In this document: positions 22,239 through 31,784 of the stretch, one piece after another | How the letters are laid out: every line of letters begins with the position of its first letter | Position numbering within the stretch: the stretch's first letter is position 1 | Assembly: GCA_018398585.1 (NCBI GenBank) | Contig: JAGTTD010000005.1 | Location: 5,387,355-5,451,354, forward strand | Length of the DNA: 64,000 nucleotides | Origin: Simmondsia chinensis | Taxonomy: Eukaryota > Streptophyta > Magnoliopsida > Caryophyllales > Simmondsiaceae | Direction: 5' to 3' | Position numbers and translations under genes: made by a program | The notes under the pieces: generated by a model | What the model was told of the DNA's origin: nothing | Databases searched by the model: none | What the model saw: the letters and a program-made list of their open reading frames with translations, nothing else

Positions 22239-23670
22239 TATTTTTCTATTACTATTTATTTTGTATGATGTTTTATTAGAAAACGAAGACTACTGATTTT
22301 GTTTGTGTATTGCAGGAGGCAAAGTATGAGGATTTTATAGTACGACATAGACATACGTTTTTTTTCCAATTTGGAGGAAACTCCTGCTTAGTTATTATGG
22401 TATTTAATTGGATTATTGAATAAATTTTCTATATTAAATAGATGCTTCAGTTACTCTTATGTATTAAACTAAGTTGTAGAAAAATATATGAAAATATAAA
22501 TACAAGTTTTATTTATATCTTGATTTCGGAATTGGATGTGAACTTGTCTTACTGCCTTGATTGATCGTCTTGGGAATCGCATAAAATAACTAAGTGCGCT
22601 ATTAAGGTCCTTTACTTTTCAGGTCATCAAGGCCTAGAATTTGAGATTAACTTCAGAGAGAGATTAAGGACTTATTTGGCATTGTTGTAAAAAAATAGCT
22701 TTTTCCTGAAGCACTGTTTGTAAAAACATATTGTTTCAAATAAGCAGTTTGTGTTTGGAGCAACCAGTAAAGAAGCGCTTATTGTAATATTGTGAGTATT
22801 TGCCCAATATTTAAAAGGTGCTTTTTTCTATAGGGTTTGTCTAACAAGTGCCCAATGGGCACATGTTAAAGTTCATTAATTGCATCCTAATTATTTTATT
22901 TTGTAATAAAAATAAAGAATCTTATTATAATTTTGGGAATTATATGTAATATCCTCCAATTAAATATATTTTCTATGTATTTATTATACTGTTGGTAAAA
23001 TTATACTTTTTATTTTTAATTAGAATTATACTTTATATTTTGTCGCTTTCTTTTTATTGTAATACTTTGGTGGAGTTGTTTTATTAATAAGGAACTCAAA
23101 AGCGTTATGTATTTGTTTTTACTTTAATTTAGTCATAAATACACATCGTTTGATAACATTTGGGTCAATCGGGTGGGAGAATTTCGAGTTTTAAGTAAGT
23201 TAAGGTCGTGTTTTGATTTGGTCAAGCCACTTTGTGTACAAGTTATCTTGAGTTTCAAGCCACATTGAGTTGAGTTTTAGTTGGGTCGGCTCATTCCATG
23301 TTTGAGTCATTCCTAGTTTTAGGTTATTCGGGTTGGCCATTTCGGGTTTTAAGTTAGCACGGATCAAGTTTGAGTTCATTTAAGTCATTTCCAACTTGCA
23401 ATAACTTGGCTTTCGGTTAATCAGGTTGTGCCATTTCAAATTTTTGATTACCTCGTGTTGGATCAAGTTTTTGCAAGAAGCAGGCTCCGTCAGTTATTGC
23501 GAGTTTGAGTGATATAAGTTTCAAGTCAATATATCGAGTCACATCGAGTCTGGCATCAGCTTAATTTGGTCACATTCTAGGCAGGTAGATTCATTTTGGA
23601 TTTCATCTAATCACATCTTGTTATATCATATCAAATGGGATATTTTATTAGCATTTTATGTGTATATAAT

Positions 23671-25551
23671 TAGGGGTGAACAACAATCGGTCCAAACTGG
23701 TGGACCGGACCGGACCAGCCATTTCGGTCAAGGATCGGACCGGACCGACCATATATCGGTCCAGTCTTTGGTCCTAGTATATGGGCTTAATTGATTTTCG
23801 GTCGGGTCCGGTCCAAGACCGGAAAACCCTAAGACCTAGCCGGAGACCAATCAACATCAATTACGCATTAAATATTTTGGGTAAATAATTTTAATATATA
23901 ATTAATATATAATGTATGTATCTAAAAATATTAAATCTTAAAAAATTTAATATTTATTTTTTACTATTTAATAATTATATAGAAATCCCGTATACCCAAC
24001 TAGAAAGAGGCAAAAATCGCAGAAATGGGCATTTGGGATGGCATCGAGTGGAAGTGGAACTTCACTTGGAGAAGATGATTATTTCTCTATGAGAACGAAA
24101 TGAGACAACACATGGAAGATATGGTGGGGCCGGTGTTCATTTTTGCCGATAAATCGGATAAAATTTGTTGGAGGTTCAAAACTAGAGGTCAGTATACGAC
24201 CAAATCTTGTGTGAGGCACTAATGTTCCGTAAAGCTCATTCGTCTTCAAACGTGGTAAAGGCAGTTTGGAAAGGCTATGTCCCTCCTAGAGTGGAACTTC
24301 TCACATAGATGGTCCTAATCAAGAAGATTAACAAGGGAGACAGACTTGTAAGGCTTGGCATTCTTCATCCTAATCAATCGATTTGCCCTCTGTGCGACTA
24401 TGAGGAGGAAACAGTTTAGCACCTGTTCGGTTGGTGTTTGGTTTCATGGCGGCTATGGGAACTGTTGTGCTACTGGTGGAGAATCACTCTTGTGATGGCT
24501 GCAGCTATGAAATCTTGGTTTGAGTCATGGCTCAATGTTCCATTTCCGAGTTTTAAACGAAAGGCTTGGGTTACACTCTTCTTTGCGGTTATTTGGACCT
24601 TATGGAATTATAGAAACGAAGTCATTTATAAAGCCAAGACCTTATCTATTCAAGAGCTTTTTGATCTCGTTAAAGTTAGACTTTGCGTTTTGGATGTCTG
24701 CATGGGTGAGTAGCTCACCTTATCCATTAGAGTACATCGTAGAAAACATCGATTCAATTCAATCTTGGGCAGAGCCGAGCCCACAGAGGCAGAGTGTTAG
24801 CTGGAGGCCTCCTAGAGCCGGCTTGCTTAAATGGAACCCCGATGGATCGTCGTTGGGTAAGCCGGGACCTTCTAGTATTGGGGGGATCCTTAGAGACCAT
24901 TGTGAAAGAGTAGTAGCCATTTTTTCAGTCCAAGCTGGGGTCATGGAATCCAACCAAGCAAAAATTGAAGCTATTTGCTACGCACTTGATATGTCACTGA
25001 GGAAAGAAAATATGAGGAATGTTGAAATCGAGGTAGAATCTGATTCGGCAAATGCAATAGCATGGTCAACGGAATGGAAGCGATCCCGTGGAAACTGAAC
25101 TTCCTTATGAAGATGATCACGTTTTACAAGCAATTCTTCCGATCAATATCTTTCACTCACACACTTCGTGAAGCTAATTCTCATGCTGACTCATTAGCTA
25201 AGAATGGGGTGTTTAGAAATAGCCCACCTGTGGTTTGCTTAAGTTGTGCGCGTTTGTTTGATGCTCATTGTTTCTTCCTGAGTTTTATGTCCTATGTGAC
25301 TCATTCGAGCATTCCCTTGTATACCTTTCGATTGTCCAAATAAAAGTTTAATTGTCAAAAAAAAAAATTTGTAAATTATATTATTATCGTTATTTTCTAA
25401 TTTTTAACTTTCGTTGGAAATGTTTTTCTTCTTATAATTGCAATTGTTAGATAAAAATCGGTCCCAATCGGTCCAGTCTTTGGTCTCATGATTTGAAGTA
25501 CTTCAGTCTTCAGTCCGGTCTGATCCGGTCTTGGACCAATGTGCACCCCTA
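23671..25551. mobile_element. hAT-type non-autonomous element, copy B
   Basis: TAGGGGTG and CACCCCTA-type ends with the same internal structure, length (1,881 bp) and position in the unit as copy A. It is flanked by TATATAAT at 23663-23670 and 25552-25559. Same site and same content mean one insertion event that was later duplicated, not two independent insertions. Scattered substitutions separate the copies. Confidence 0.88.
23991..25367 (+). pseudogene. 5'-truncated L1-type LINE remnant, duplicate
   Basis: A duplicate of the remnant at 6660-8050. RNase H motifs (KWNPDGSS, GGILRD, ESDSANAI) are readable at 24520-25098, and ANSHADSLAKNG is readable at 25062-25343. Poly(A) lies at 25357-25367. 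The zinc-knuckle part is more damaged than in the first copy, with a stop within the CxxC region near 24418. It is nested in hAT copy B. Confidence 0.8.
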
Positions 25552-25843
25552 TATATAATATTTGGATTCCAATCCTCGGTTTGTCCCAATGGTTGAGGTG
25601 GCAGTTGCCTAATCCCAAGACACCGGTTCCAATCTGGCATCCCCCTCCCCAAGCATTACCAATGTAAAAGAAATATATAATATTTGTATATGAGATCAAA
25701 GAAACCAAATCTTTCTTCTAACATCAGGAAAATAGACGGGAAACGGATGTGAATGGCTTTTGGTATAAATTTATAATAGGAATAAACATAAACATATTTT
25801 AAGTTCGAGAAAGTAGAAAATTAATGATATCATATATTTCCCT

Positions 25844-26525
25844 TCAAAATTGACAGCACAAGATACTGAGAACTATAATATAACGTTGGTTTCCAGTTTA
25901 ATTAGGCTTTCGTAGCAGGACGGGAGGCGACACTAGGTGTAAAGGCACATTGTTGCTTGATGAAGGGGGGCAGGAGAGGTGATACAGGCAACAACTTGGA
26001 CCAACAGTTGTCATCAACTTCAGAAATAACCTTGCAACAAACCGGACCCAATCTAAACTGCATCTTGCCAAATGAGGTTAATATCTCCACCAAACAAGCA
26101 GGTGCATTTTGAATAGATTCCAAACACTTTTGGAGAGAGATGTCCTTTTCCGGCCACTGTAGACCGATTGGGGCACCAACTGGTGGTGGGATCGCCAACC
26201 CCTTTTGTAACACCAGAGCGGCGCATGAAAGAACCATAAGAATAAAAAGTGGGTTTGAAGCCTTAACCATTATATCTCTGTTACTATTTATTTTGTATGA
26301 TGTTTTATCAGAAAAAGAAGGCTATTGATTTTGTTTGTGTGTTGCAAGAGGCAAAGTATGAGGATTTTATAGTACGACATAGACAAATGTTTTTGTTTTC
26401 CAATTTGGAGCGAAACTCCTGCTTAGTTATTATGGCATTTAATTGGATTATTGAATAAATTTTCTATATTAAATAGATGCTTCGGTTATTCTTTTGAATT
26501 TTCTCCAAGAGTTTTTGAGGAGTAA
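25844..26525. repeat. Partial array unit 7, left arm of the inverted duplication
   Basis: The unit starts like the others and contains gene copy 7 with its promoter. At about 26,490 it leaves the tandem-unit sequence (CTTTTGAATT instead of CTTATGTATT). It ends in a palindromic arm with TTTGAGGAGTAA at 26525. The mirror arm starts at 26672, and the 146-bp spacer between them holds no recognised feature. Confidence 0.85.
25902..26270 (-). CDS. ECA1-like secreted cysteine-rich protein, copy 7
   Basis: An intact 122-residue frame. It differs from copies 3-6 at a few positions (KDISLQKC for KDIHPQKC, VEIL, AFTPS) and keeps all six cysteines. It is the last minus-strand copy and stands head to head with the plus-strand copy 8, 664 bp from ATG to ATG. 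The TATA box is at 26364-26371. Confidence 0.85.
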   Translation of the reverse strand: MVKASNPLFILMVLSCAALVLQKGLAIPPPVGAPIGLQWPEKDISLQKCLESIQNAPACLVEILTSFGKMQFRLGPVCCKVISEVDDNCWSKLLPVSPLLPPFIKQQCAFTPSVASRPATKA

Positions 26526-26831
26526 GTGCTTGTTCTTCGATCATAAACGCACATTATTTCAGTTAAAAGTTTGCTAAAATGTTATTTACCTTAGTGTTGC
26601 TTCTAATTCTATTTCAAATAATAACAAGTAATTAGTAAAGGCTTTACCTAAGCTACTGCGTATTAAGCTAATTACTCCTCAAAAACTCTTGGAGAAAATT
26701 CATAAGAATAACTTAAGCATCTATTTAATATAGAAAATTTATTCAATAATTTAATTAAATATCATAATAACTAAGCAGGAGTTTCGCTCCAAATTCCGGG
26801 GCGGGAGGGGGGGGGTATGTCTATGTCGTAC

Positions 26832-26839
26832 TATAAAAT
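26832..26839 (+). promoter_or_regulatory. TATA box of array gene copy 8
   Basis: TATAAAAT lies about 95 bp upstream of the ATG, at the same distance as in the minus-strand copies. Just upstream (26798-26815) the A/T run of the other copies is replaced by a G-rich run, GGGGCGGGAGGGGGGGGG. Confidence 0.7.
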
Positions 26840-26934
26840 CGTCATACTTTGCCTCTTACAGTGAACAAACAAAATAAGTAGCCTTATTTTTCTGATAAAA
26901 CACATCATACAAAATAAATAGTAACAGAAAAATA

Positions 26935-27303
26935 ATGGTTAAGGCTGCAAATCAACTTTTTATGGTTATGGTTCTTTCATGCACCGCTCTGATTTTACGA
27001 AAAGGATTGGCGATTCAGCCACCAGTTGGTGCCCCAATCGGCCTACAGTGGCCGGAAAAGGACATCCAACTCCAAAAGTGCTTGGCATCTATTCAAAATG
27101 CACCTGCTTGTTTGGTGGAGATATTGAACTCATTAGGCAAGATGCAATTTGGACTGGGTCCAGTCTGTTGCAAGGTTATTTCTAAAGTTGACGATAATTG
27201 TTGGTCCAAGTTATTGCTTGTATCGCCTCTCCTGCCCCCCTTCATCAAGCAACAATGTGCCTTTAGTCCTAGTGTCGTCTCCCCTCCTACTCCCAAAGCC
27301 TAA
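26935..27303 (+). CDS. ECA1-like secreted cysteine-rich protein, copy 8 (diverged, inverted)
   Basis: An intact 122-residue frame on the plus strand, the oldest paralogue here. By my count it differs from copy 7 at 20 positions, spread over signal peptide, mature domain and C-terminal tail. No cysteine is changed, and WPEKDI, QNAPACLVEI, GPVCCKVIS and DDNCWSKLL are kept. Same length and no indel despite the divergence suggests constraint on the protein. It is divergent from copy 7, so the 664 bp between them must contain both promoters. Confidence 0.85.
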   Translation: MVKAANQLFMVMVLSCTALILRKGLAIQPPVGAPIGLQWPEKDIQLQKCLASIQNAPACLVEILNSLGKMQFGLGPVCCKVISKVDDNCWSKLLLVSPLLPPFIKQQCAFSPSVVSPPTPKA

Positions 27304-28303
27304 TTAGACTGGAAACCAACACTATACTGTAGTTCTCAGTATCTTGTGCTGTCAATTTTGAAGGAAAATATATGATATTCTGAATCATTTGCTTTCTCAA
27401 AATTTACATTTGTTCATGTTTATACATATTATGAATACATACTAAAAGCAATCGACATACTTTTCCGATGTTGGAAGATAGAATTTGGTTTCTTCGATCT
27501 CATTTACAAATATGATATACACATATAAAATATCCAATTATGATAAGATGTGATTAGATCAAATCCAAAAATGAATCTACCCTACTTGAATGTAACCAAA
27601 TTAAGATGTCCTGAGACTCGAAATGACTTGACCTATTGACTTGAAACAGAGATTACTCAAAGATAAAATGACTCGACGCAATCCACTTCCTGCCAAAACG
27701 TGACCCAACATAAGGTAACCCAAAATTTAAAATGATACAACCTAATTGACCTAAATCCAAGTTGCTTCAAGCTCCAAATGACCTGAATTAACTCAAATCC
27801 GGCATGTGCTAATTTAAATCTCAAAATGACCAACCCGATTAAAACAGAATTTGGGATGACACAAACACAAAATGGGACAATCCAACTGAAAGTCAACACA
27901 ACGTTGCCCAAAACGAGAGATAACTTGCACCTAAAGAGGCTAGACCTAATCAAAACCCGAGCATATTACTCAAAAATCGAAATTCATGATTTAATTCCAA
28001 TTTCAATACCCAAACATAGCCTAAAAGAAAAAAAAAAAAAAAAAGAGAAGGAAGTACTCTAAAATTTGGGCATTAATCAGCTAAAAGACCTTAATATTTC
28101 AATATATACCATGAAGCATCTACGATTTCAAAATTTTTTTACCTAAGTATCCTACGTCCAAATTAGAAGAATTTTGTAAAAATACTTTCGCAAAGAAATG
28201 CGAAGGACCTAAGGTGATACATGATTATGACAATATATACAATTTATGTCAATATTTTTAACAAAATTACAATAGAAATTAACCAAATTTGATGCAAAAC
28301 ATA

Positions 28304-28554
28304 CAACAACAACAATAGACCCAATGCTTCAAGGGCTCCCACCTAAACGGGGTTCGGGGGTGGATGTACGCAGTCTTACCTCTTCAGGGTGTAACCTTGC
28401 AGAGAGGCTGTTTCCGAGAACCCCCAACCTTATAGGGTTGGCAATACAAGGACTTCCCAAGAGGTTACCCATCCTAGTAATATTCTCGCCCAGGCACGCT
28501 TAACTTCGCAGTTTTAATGGGATTCGGTGCCTTAATGCCTGGTAAATGATCCCT
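28304..28554 (-). mobile_element. Full-length 5S-headed SINE with 19-bp target duplication
   Basis: On the minus strand it starts AGGGATCATTTACCAGGC, which aligns with the 5' end of 5S rRNA. It runs through a complete 5S-like head (GTTAAGCGTGCCTGGGCGAG, GATGGGTAACCTC). It then continues as AACCCCCGAGAACAGCC-type body, GCGTACATCCACCCC, GGAGCCCTTGAAGCATTGGG and a GTTGTTGTTGT tail. It is flanked by AAATTTGATGCAAAACATA at 28285-28303 and 28555-28573. That is a retrotransposition signature. The 251 bp make it the best reference copy in the window. Confidence 0.88.
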
Positions 28555-28847
28555 AAATTTGATGCAAAACATATATTAGCATTTTTCAGCAAAATAACAT
28601 CAAATTCTAACAAGTAATGTATGTATATTGTCAAAATTATGTTATACTATAATATATATATATTGAAATATCAGCTAACTAAATGATGAAGGATCAAGTC
28701 TAGGATACCAAAGTCATAAATTTGCTATATTTTATATGTATGATACATAATTATTATCTTGTACAAATTAATTGAAATAATATTATTTTTGTTAACTTAA
28801 TAATTTTATGCTAAATAGATTAGATATATAATAGAAAGAATATAAAG

Positions 28848-28854
28848 AAAAAAA
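28848..28854 (-). terminator. Pol III terminator of tRNA-Arg
   Basis: A run of seven T on the minus strand starts 5 nt after the tRNA end, the usual RNA polymerase III stop. Confidence 0.75.
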
Positions 28855-28859
28855 GAAGC

Positions 28860-28931
28860 GTTCACGGTGGGACTCGAACCCACAATCTCCCGCTCCGGAG
28901 GCGAGCACCTTATCCATTAGGCCACGCGAAC
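28860..28931 (-). tRNA. tRNA-Arg (anticodon CCG)
   Basis: The minus strand folds as a full 72-nt cloverleaf. The acceptor GTTCGCG pairs with CGTGAAC (one G-T pair). The D arm is GCCTAATGGATAAGGT. The anticodon stem CTCGC/GCGGG encloses the loop CTCCGGA, giving anticodon CCG, which reads CGG (Arg). The T arm is GTGGGTTCGAGTCCCAC. A and B boxes are intact, and a CAACAAAG motif lies just upstream, as is common for plant tRNA genes. There is no intron. It appears functional, and is set in transposon-rich DNA. Confidence 0.93.
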
Positions 28932-29032
28932 TTTGTTGCATCATGAATCTCTAGTTTTTTATCTATACTTATTTTATTTTTTTTGTTAATTTGTACATTT
29001 TTATTTATAATTTTATAGTTAAATTTGCTACC

Positions 29033-29133
29033 ATAGGATAGCCTCTTATCAAGGTAAGACTACATACATCTTATCCTCTCTATACATTGTTTTGGCGGGA
29101 GCCTAATTGAGGCACTAAGTTTGTTGTTGACGC
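29033..29133 (+). mobile_element. RTE-type LINE/SINE 3'-tail fragment
   Basis: AGCCTCTTATCAAGGTAAGA, CTACATACATCTTATCC, GGCGGGAGCC and GAGGCACTAAG, then TTGTTGTTGA, match the shared 3' tail of the SINE family and of the LINE at 35510-36550, with no 5S head. The copy is decayed. Confidence 0.6.
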
Positions 29134-29261
29134 CGTATAACGTAGTATACATACCATAAGGATTTATTTAAGATACTAAGTTTTGAAAATAACTTTTATA
29201 ATTTACGGCCTTTTGTTCTTCAATTACGTAAAAATCATGAAAATAAAAGAGTAGAATCCAT

Positions 29262-29262
29262 A

Positions 29263-29290
<28 letters not shown>
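29262..29290. repeat. (AT)n microsatellite
   Basis: About 14 AT repeats in AT-rich intergenic DNA. A 19-base T run (about 29355-29373) follows. Confidence 0.9.
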
Positions 29291-29294
<4 letters not shown>

Positions 29295-29430
29295 TAACTT
29301 TTAATTTTTAGAAAGTTAAAATAAGATAAAGTCAACTAACCTGGCACAAGCATTTTTTTTTTTTTTTTTTTTTGGGATCAACCAAAAGAATATGTTACCA
29401 ACAAATAATATAAAGGAAGGTTGAACCTAA

Positions 29431-29655
29431 GAGGATACCAACACTCAAGCACCGGATCCTATTAAAATACCAAAGTTAAGCATGCTTTAGCAAAAATAGT
29501 ACCAAGATGAATGACCTCCTAGGAAGTCCTTTGCATCCCTCAGGTCAGGGATTCTCGAAACCACCTCTCTTCAGGATAGTACCCTAAAGGGAAAAGATTG
29601 CGTACATCCACCCCTCAGACCCTGCTTAAGCAAAAGCCCTTGAGGCACTGAAAAT
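29431..29655 (+). mobile_element. 5S-headed SINE, plus-strand copy
   Basis: It starts CCTAAGAGGATACCAACAC, as does the copy ending at 44877. A 5S-like head (AGCACCGGATCC, AAGTTAAGCATGC, ATGACCTCCTAGGAAGTCC) is followed by the body CTCGAAACCACCTCTCTTC and the tail GCGTACATCCACCCC, AAAGCCCTTGAGGCACTG. Its substitutions show it is older than the copy at 28304. A clear target duplication was not found. Confidence 0.8.
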
Positions 29656-31784
29656 ATTACTATTTTTAAAACTAAATTTCTATATTACCCCAACTCAGTT
29701 TAGGTATAAATTGCACCAAATGTGTAAATTGGTTCATTAACCTTCAGTTCAAACTTGACTCGCTTCCAGGTCATAGCCTGACCTATTGCTTAGTTCGTCA
29801 TCCAAGTTTCAGTCTATGATCAATTGCAAGAAAGGGGGAGGGAGAACTTTTTCTAAGATTTGACCGCGTGAAACTTCGAAAATAAAATTTAAATAACAAA
29901 TAAAAAAAGCAAAATACCATTTTTCCTTTAAAGCAAAAGCAGAAACAAGAACTAAAATTTTTTTCGAACAAACATACCCTACTAAAAGCATTTATTAGAA
30001 AGCCATTTCTTAAAAAATAAAAAAATTCAAAAGAAACAGTTTTTTCACAACTTTGTCAAACAGGCAAATAACACAAGAATATCACAAAGCAAAAGGAGGC
30101 AAGATGAAGGCAGCTAGAAATGAAATTTAGAAGATGGTTAAACATTACATGTACAGGGAGAAGAAGATGAGTCTCAAACCCGAGTCACCTACCTAAGGGG
30201 TTTAAATGAACCGATCCAAGTGCAGCTCGTGCTCTAGGCTTGCGAGTCTAAATAAGACAACTTATTAGTTTAAATATACCCAATCAAGCCAAGTATAAGC
30301 CTTAAATAAGCTGAGCTCGGGCCCAAATACGCATAAATCGAGCTTAAATAAACCTAAATCAGACAATCTTAGTTCAAAGCTCACCAACACAGATTTGAGC
30401 TCATCCAATCCAAGCCAAGCCCCTATAATGAGCTGAACTCGAGTTTGAAGTTTTCAAGTTTGGCTGCCTTCAAGCCAAGCTGAATCCAGACTGGCCACCT
30501 CAAGCCTAACGAACACAGCTCAGCTCATATACACCTACCTGAGTGGGTGAGAAACATAAGAGCTCGACGCAAATTTTACAAGCTATAGACATCCTCCCTG
30601 ATCCAAATCAGGGCATCAATATTACAAAGAAAGTAGGGCAAGCAAGCTAATTTATCATCTTCACAGAAAAAAGACAAGTCTATCTCAATAGATATAGTTA
30701 TGCACCTTCAGACAATTGAGTACAACAACCAAAAAAAAAAAAAAAAAAAAAAGAGAAATATTTAAATTGAAAGAATTGAAGAAAAAGGGCACCAAACAAG
30801 ACCTAATAAAAGAGACCCAAAAAATTGCCAAATGTTCTAGGCTACCATTCTCTCTTATCTCCACTAAATTACCTGTTAGAAAATGACCATTTTTCTCCTC
30901 CAGCAAGGCCACTGGAATTGGATCCTCATTGTGGTGCAGTGCACTTATCTTTTTGAATATTTTTCAGCAGCAGTTGCAATGGTACATGACATCTAGCCCG
31001 GGTCACGCGTCAGTGTTGATTTTGCAATTTTCCCTTCTGGGGGTTGCTCTCAGAGACGATGGCTCTGGCACAATGGGTTGCGGTTAATAAAGACTCTGCG
31101 GCTTGTTGAGTACCTGCAGTTGATCCGGGTATATGGGAGTTCGGTCAGATATTTCCGCCATGAATATCGAGAGTGTATGGAAAATTAAATTGCAGCAACC
31201 AACTCTCAGTATTACTACGTTTAGACCCATTGCTATTAGCTTTGTTTTTGTATTCTAACAAAAATTTGTCTTCTTCCTTTGCCAATGAGGCGTTGGTCTA
31301 TGGTAATTCTGTCGAAGGTGAGACCCTCAGACATGAGGTTTAAGTTTGAATCTCTTTACCCTCGACCCCTCGTGCCTACTGACAAAAGTCGTCTTTTTAT
31401 TTTTGCGGTGAAGAAAAGAACACTATCAAAACTGAAGCCCAAAGACACGAGATTCTGGGTATAAATCCCCTTACTCGCAACCCCATTTACCTACCGAAAA
31501 AGTCCTTTTTAGTGCAACCAAATCACGTTGTTTTCACATGCCAAACTATCTCAAAAGCATCTCCCTCATCCACAATAGGTGCATAATCTCGAATTTACCC
31601 ATTACTAATATTATATTCTCACAACATCCTTATCTCGTTGCCTAACATGCAGAACCATAAAATATAGCAAGTCTAATGGCAAACTTCTGGAAGATACATA
31701 AAGTAGTCAACGTAATTCAAATTGCTGAAAAATAATCAGATTTTATACTTCTCAAGCATAAAGTAGTAGATTACCATGTAAAAC
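29656..31784. other. Intergenic DNA with no recognised gene
   Basis: AT-rich, with A runs (for example 30730-30753). A stretch at about 30180-30540 contains many short GAGCTC/AAGCC-type motifs, as seen in decayed transposon ends. Between 31270 and 31490 a segment appears to repeat loosely (GACATGAGG..TTTGAATC and GACACGAGATTC..TATAAATC). The last few hundred bases should hold the 3' UTR of the PP2A-subunit gene. No supported reading frame. Confidence 0.6.

Larger units (their letters stand above)
21812..25843. repeat. Array unit 6 (mosaic: deletion plus hAT element)
   Basis: The gene-side first kilobase is almost identical to units 3-5. From about 22,620 it becomes more diverged. Near 22,963 about 1,175 bp present in the other units are missing; the junction CAATTAAATATA joins two ATTAAAT sites. 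This removes the 5S-like segment and most of the MITE-family copy. The distal half carries hAT copy B and many substitutions, some shared with unit 0. Confidence 0.88.
26672..28790 (-). repeat. Right arm of a large, old inverted duplication of the unit
   Basis: From 26672 the sequence mirrors the array: first the promoter and gene (copy 8), then the 3' flank (ACTCAGTATCTTGTGCTGTC near 27340 is the reverse of the unit start). Diverged reverse versions of the filler (27540-28000) and of the MITE-family segment (28070-28790) follow. Divergence from the tandem units is much higher than among units. The mirrored order shows the arm once held the segment that unit 6 lacks. Confidence 0.75.

Noticed and set aside
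3306..26525. Satellite or centromeric repeat.
   Set aside because: The unit is long, contains a conserved gene with promoter, and has only about six to seven copies.
31270..31490. A possible tandem tRNA-like SINE with two B-box-like motifs.
   Set aside because: The motifs match only loosely, and no A box at proper spacing or element ends could be found.
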